Origin: an uncultured Eubacteriales bacterium
Lineage (GTDB): Bacteria > Bacillota > Clostridia > Christensenellales > CAG-138
Reading direction: 5' to 3'
DNA: 64,000 bases
NCBI GenBank assembly: GCA_900544555.1
Contig: UQWD01000006.1
Coordinates: 1 to 64,000 of the forward strand
Part shown: piece after piece, positions 62,180 through 64,000 of the stretch
How the letters are laid out: every line of letters begins with the position of its first letter
Numbering within the stretch: the first letter of the stretch is position 1
Notes under the pieces: model-generated
Databases searched by the model: none
What the model was told of the DNA's origin: nothing
The model's input: the letters and a program-made list of their open reading frames with translations, nothing else
Translations under genes and position numbers: made by a program

Positions 62180-62383
62180 TTATTTATCCTCCTTTTTGCG
62201 CGCGTGAGAATCCACAACCTGTATAATGCTGCTTGCGATAGCGATAACGCATAACGCGCCGAAAAGCGTTTTGGTTGAATCGTTGTTGATAAAGCGCATA
62301 TTCGGGTTAAACGCATCGAGCACCAAAAGTGTCAGGAGCATAAAGGATAGAATGATAGCGGCGTGGGGCAAAATCTTTTTCAC
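62180..62383 (-). CDS. Small membrane protein, two helices
   Basis: 67 aa with two hydrophobic helices (about residues 7-24 and 41-58) and a short polar loop NPNMRFINNDSTKT; C-terminus is charged (HARKKEDK). Not recognised. Its ATG overlaps the stop of the NAGPA gene by 4 bp (ATGA), so it is co-translated and may be a partner of that protein. Confidence 0.75.
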   Translation of the reverse strand: MKKILPHAAIILSFMLLTLLVLDAFNPNMRFINNDSTKTLFGALCVIAIASSIIQVVDSHARKKEDK

Positions 62384-63408
62384 TTGCTTGTCTCCTTAAA
62401 ATAAATGATATCGCTGGATCTTCTTCCGCCGTCGTGCGGTCTGCTGTAAAGGCGGCCGTCGAAGCACATGGCTGCGGTAGCGCCGCCGTCAAGATTATAA
62501 GCCATGCTTACGCCAAGGCCTTCAAATATTTCGGCAAGCTGGGGCAGCGTCATACCCACGGAGTAGTCGTCCTGCCGCCCGTCCACAAGTATAAAGCAGT
62601 AGTGTCCGGGTTCATAATATCCGATAGCCGCACGCGGGTTATGCGAGTTTGCCATATTGCCCCTGTATTTGGTAATCGCCTGACCTTCCTTAACCAATAC
62701 CGGGCCAAACGCCCATGCCTGATACGCGCCGCGCTTTATGACTTCATCGATATTAACGTCGTGATCCTCATATGCCTCCATAACCCCGTCGTGATATAGT
62801 ATGCAAACGTCCTCGTCGCTGGGGGTTGTTCGATAAAGCACGCCGTTTCGTATTACAAGCCCTTCCGTGTCGAGCTGGCAATAGTCCCCTGAGATAGCGA
62901 ATATCGCATCGTTATCATTGGCGATATCCAGTGGGAATTTGCGTTTGAAAACCTCATAATCCCCGCTTGCGAAGGCGGTGAAAAACGTATTGATATCCTT
63001 AATGTACACATCCGCCACGTAATACACGGAATCGTACGCCTGCCCTGTGGTTATAGTGATGCTCATGTTCGGGCTGCGGTACTGATTTTCGCCAATAAAG
63101 GTTTCCCCATCCGTAAACTTATCCGGAAACCGAGCGCCGAACATTCCCATATAGGGCGTTGGCGTTGCCTCAAGCTCCGCCGACTGAGATGGCTGTGAAG
63201 CAGGCGGCGGGGTAAGAGCTGGGGTAGGGCGTATAACAAGCGGTTCTTCGCCGGATGGAGAATAGCGAGGCAATACATAGAGAAACCAGTAGAATGCCCC
63301 AAGCCCAAACAGAATAATAACCAAATCTATCATGAAAGCGCGAAGCATAAGCCGTTTAGCCGTTGAGGAAAACCGCGAATACTTCTGTTTTTTTATTTGT
63401 TGGGTCAA
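62380..63408 (-). CDS. Phosphodiester glycosidase family (NAGPA domain) protein
   Basis: 342-aa surface protein. Cytoplasmic N-terminus, one membrane helix (about 25-46), a Pro/Thr-rich linker (residues 55-90) and an extracytoplasmic NAGPA domain: AISGDYC, YQAWAFGPVLVKEG, NPRAAIGYYEPGHYCFILVD and MAYNLDGGATAAMCFDG. The family is thought to process sugar-phosphodiester linkages in exopolysaccharide or wall polymers. Start codon is TTG at 63408 with GGAGGAA upstream. Confidence 0.88.
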   Translation of the reverse strand: MTQQIKKQKYSRFSSTAKRLMLRAFMIDLVIILFGLGAFYWFLYVLPRYSPSGEEPLVIRPTPALTPPPASQPSQSAELEATPTPYMGMFGARFPDKFTDGETFIGENQYRSPNMSITITTGQAYDSVYYVADVYIKDINTFFTAFASGDYEVFKRKFPLDIANDNDAIFAISGDYCQLDTEGLVIRNGVLYRTTPSDEDVCILYHDGVMEAYEDHDVNIDEVIKRGAYQAWAFGPVLVKEGQAITKYRGNMANSHNPRAAIGYYEPGHYCFILVDGRQDDYSVGMTLPQLAEIFEGLGVSMAYNLDGGATAAMCFDGRLYSRPHDGGRRSSDIIYFKETSK

Positions 63409-63570
63409 TTTAATTCCTCCATCATCTTATTTTGCTGCAGGCTTGAGCATTATTATGATGCTAAAATATTAAAAAATCAATGCATATTGTCGTTTTTAAT
63501 AAACGCATGGAAAAATGGCGTTACGGCTGGGAACATTCACAAATTCTTTTAAATCAGCATGAATTTGGCG

Positions 63571-63579
63571 TGTTATAAT
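63571..63579 (+). promoter_or_regulatory. Extended -10 promoter of the DUF1002 gene
   Basis: TGTTATAAT is an extended -10 (TGnTATAAT), about 60 bp before ATG 63641. No good -35 box is seen. Confidence 0.5.
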
Positions 63580-63640
63580 AGGCGTGTGCAACCTAATATC
63601 TTTTGGCTGCAACAAATGTATGATTATTGAGGTGTTCTTT

Positions 63641-64000
63641 ATGAGAAAAAGATTGATAGCGGCAGGCTTGCTTCTTGTGATGTGCATGAGCCTGGGCATG
63701 GGCGCCGCTCTGGCTGACGAGGTAGGCGAAGAGCGCGAGCAGCGCGTTACCATGGGCGCTAACCTTGACGCTGAGCAGAGAAAGAATATTTATAAGGATT
63801 TCGGCATTGAAGAGGGCGAAATCAAAGAGCTGAAGGTTACAAACGCTGAAGAACGCGAGTACCTCGAGGGGCTGGTGCCGGACAGAAAAATCGGCAGCGT
63901 AGCGCTTTCATGTAGCTTTATAACCATGCTTGACGATGGAAAAGGGCTGGATGTAACAACCAATAATATCAATTGGTGTACTAAAGAGATGTATACCAAC
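63641..64000 (+). CDS. DUF1002 family secreted protein, partial
   Basis: 120 codons are present and the frame runs off the window end. A signal peptide (about residues 1-26, ending AALADE) is followed by RVTMGANLDAEQRKNIYKDF, EEREYLEGLVPDRKIG and LDVTTNNINWCTKEMY, all typical for DUF1002 (Bacillus YpuA-like) proteins of unknown function. Ribosome site is weak (GAGGTG, about 9 bp upstream). Confidence 0.85.
   Translation, partial: MRKRLIAAGLLLVMCMSLGMGAALADEVGEEREQRVTMGANLDAEQRKNIYKDFGIEEGEIKELKVTNAEEREYLEGLVPDRKIGSVALSCSFITMLDDGKGLDVTTNNINWCTKEMYTN

Noticed and set aside
1..64000. CRISPR arrays, tRNA, rRNA, complete insertion sequences
   Set aside because: No regularly spaced repeats, no cloverleaf or rRNA-like sequence and no intact transposase were noticed by reading; a tool search would be needed to exclude them formally.

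Overview
The window reads as chromosome of a low-to-moderate GC, spore-forming type anaerobic Firmicute of the class Clostridia. Reasons: the gene order from ylbN/yceD and rpmF through plsX, acpP, rnc-smc-ftsY, ylxM-ffh-rpsP-khpA-rimM-trmD-rplS, rbgA-rnhB, comM-dprA-topA to hslVU is the order known from Bacillus and Clostridia. YlbJ/YlbK-type genes, consensus sigma-A promoters with 16-17 bp spacers, strong AAGGAGG ribosome sites and frequent GTG/TTG starts fit as well. No tRNA, rRNA or CRISPR array was seen.

Layout. 1-2.1 kb: an AbrB-type regulator with an ABC-2 exporter, minus strand, behind a clear promoter and a dyad operator candidate. 2.3-5.3 kb: an M23 peptidase/polysaccharide deacetylase pair and an orphan SsuA/TauA-like lipoprotein. 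5.7-12.1 kb: assorted single genes (PH-domain protein, BofC-like protein, YdeI family, CDP-alcohol phosphatidyltransferase, DegV, beta-CASP nuclease) and the remnant of a mobile element at 8.6-9.0 kb. 12.8-14.8 kb: a 34-residue Cys-containing peptide gene with its own promoter, followed by a half-size ABC exporter. 15.1-15.3 kb: a small conserved-looking gene. 15.7-22.2 kb: a complete F1Fo ATP synthase operon on the minus strand in which the delta subunit exists only as its C-terminal domain fused to the N-terminus of alpha. 22.4-28.2 kb: ylbJ, ylbK, tmcAL, then pta-ackA for acetate formation. 28.4-42.5 kb: the housekeeping run for ribosomal proteins, lipid precursor synthesis, chromosome condensation and SRP targeting. 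43.2-47.6 kb: a 1288-residue double GT-C glycosyltransferase and a GtrA flippase-like protein inserted into the housekeeping run. 47.6-55.5 kb: comM, dprA, topA, a decayed trmFO, hslV, hslU, trmL. 55.7-60.9 kb: rplM-rpsI, then prmA-rsmE-mtaB-hit and rpsU. 61.2-64 kb: a ferritin-like protein, a broken histidine-kinase N-terminus, a NAGPA-domain protein with a small membrane protein, and the start of a DUF1002 protein cut by the window end.

Main points of interest. (1) The delta-alpha fusion of the ATP synthase, together with an N-terminally extended a subunit and a c subunit carrying most but not all of the Na+-binding signature. (2) The Cys-peptide/ABC exporter locus, a candidate for an undescribed secreted peptide. 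(3) Several independent gene relics (trmFO, a serine recombinase tail with a DUF3847 fragment, a histidine kinase, a signal-anchor protein), which suggest ongoing gene loss in this lineage. All functional statements come from reading motifs and gene order; no database search was possible.
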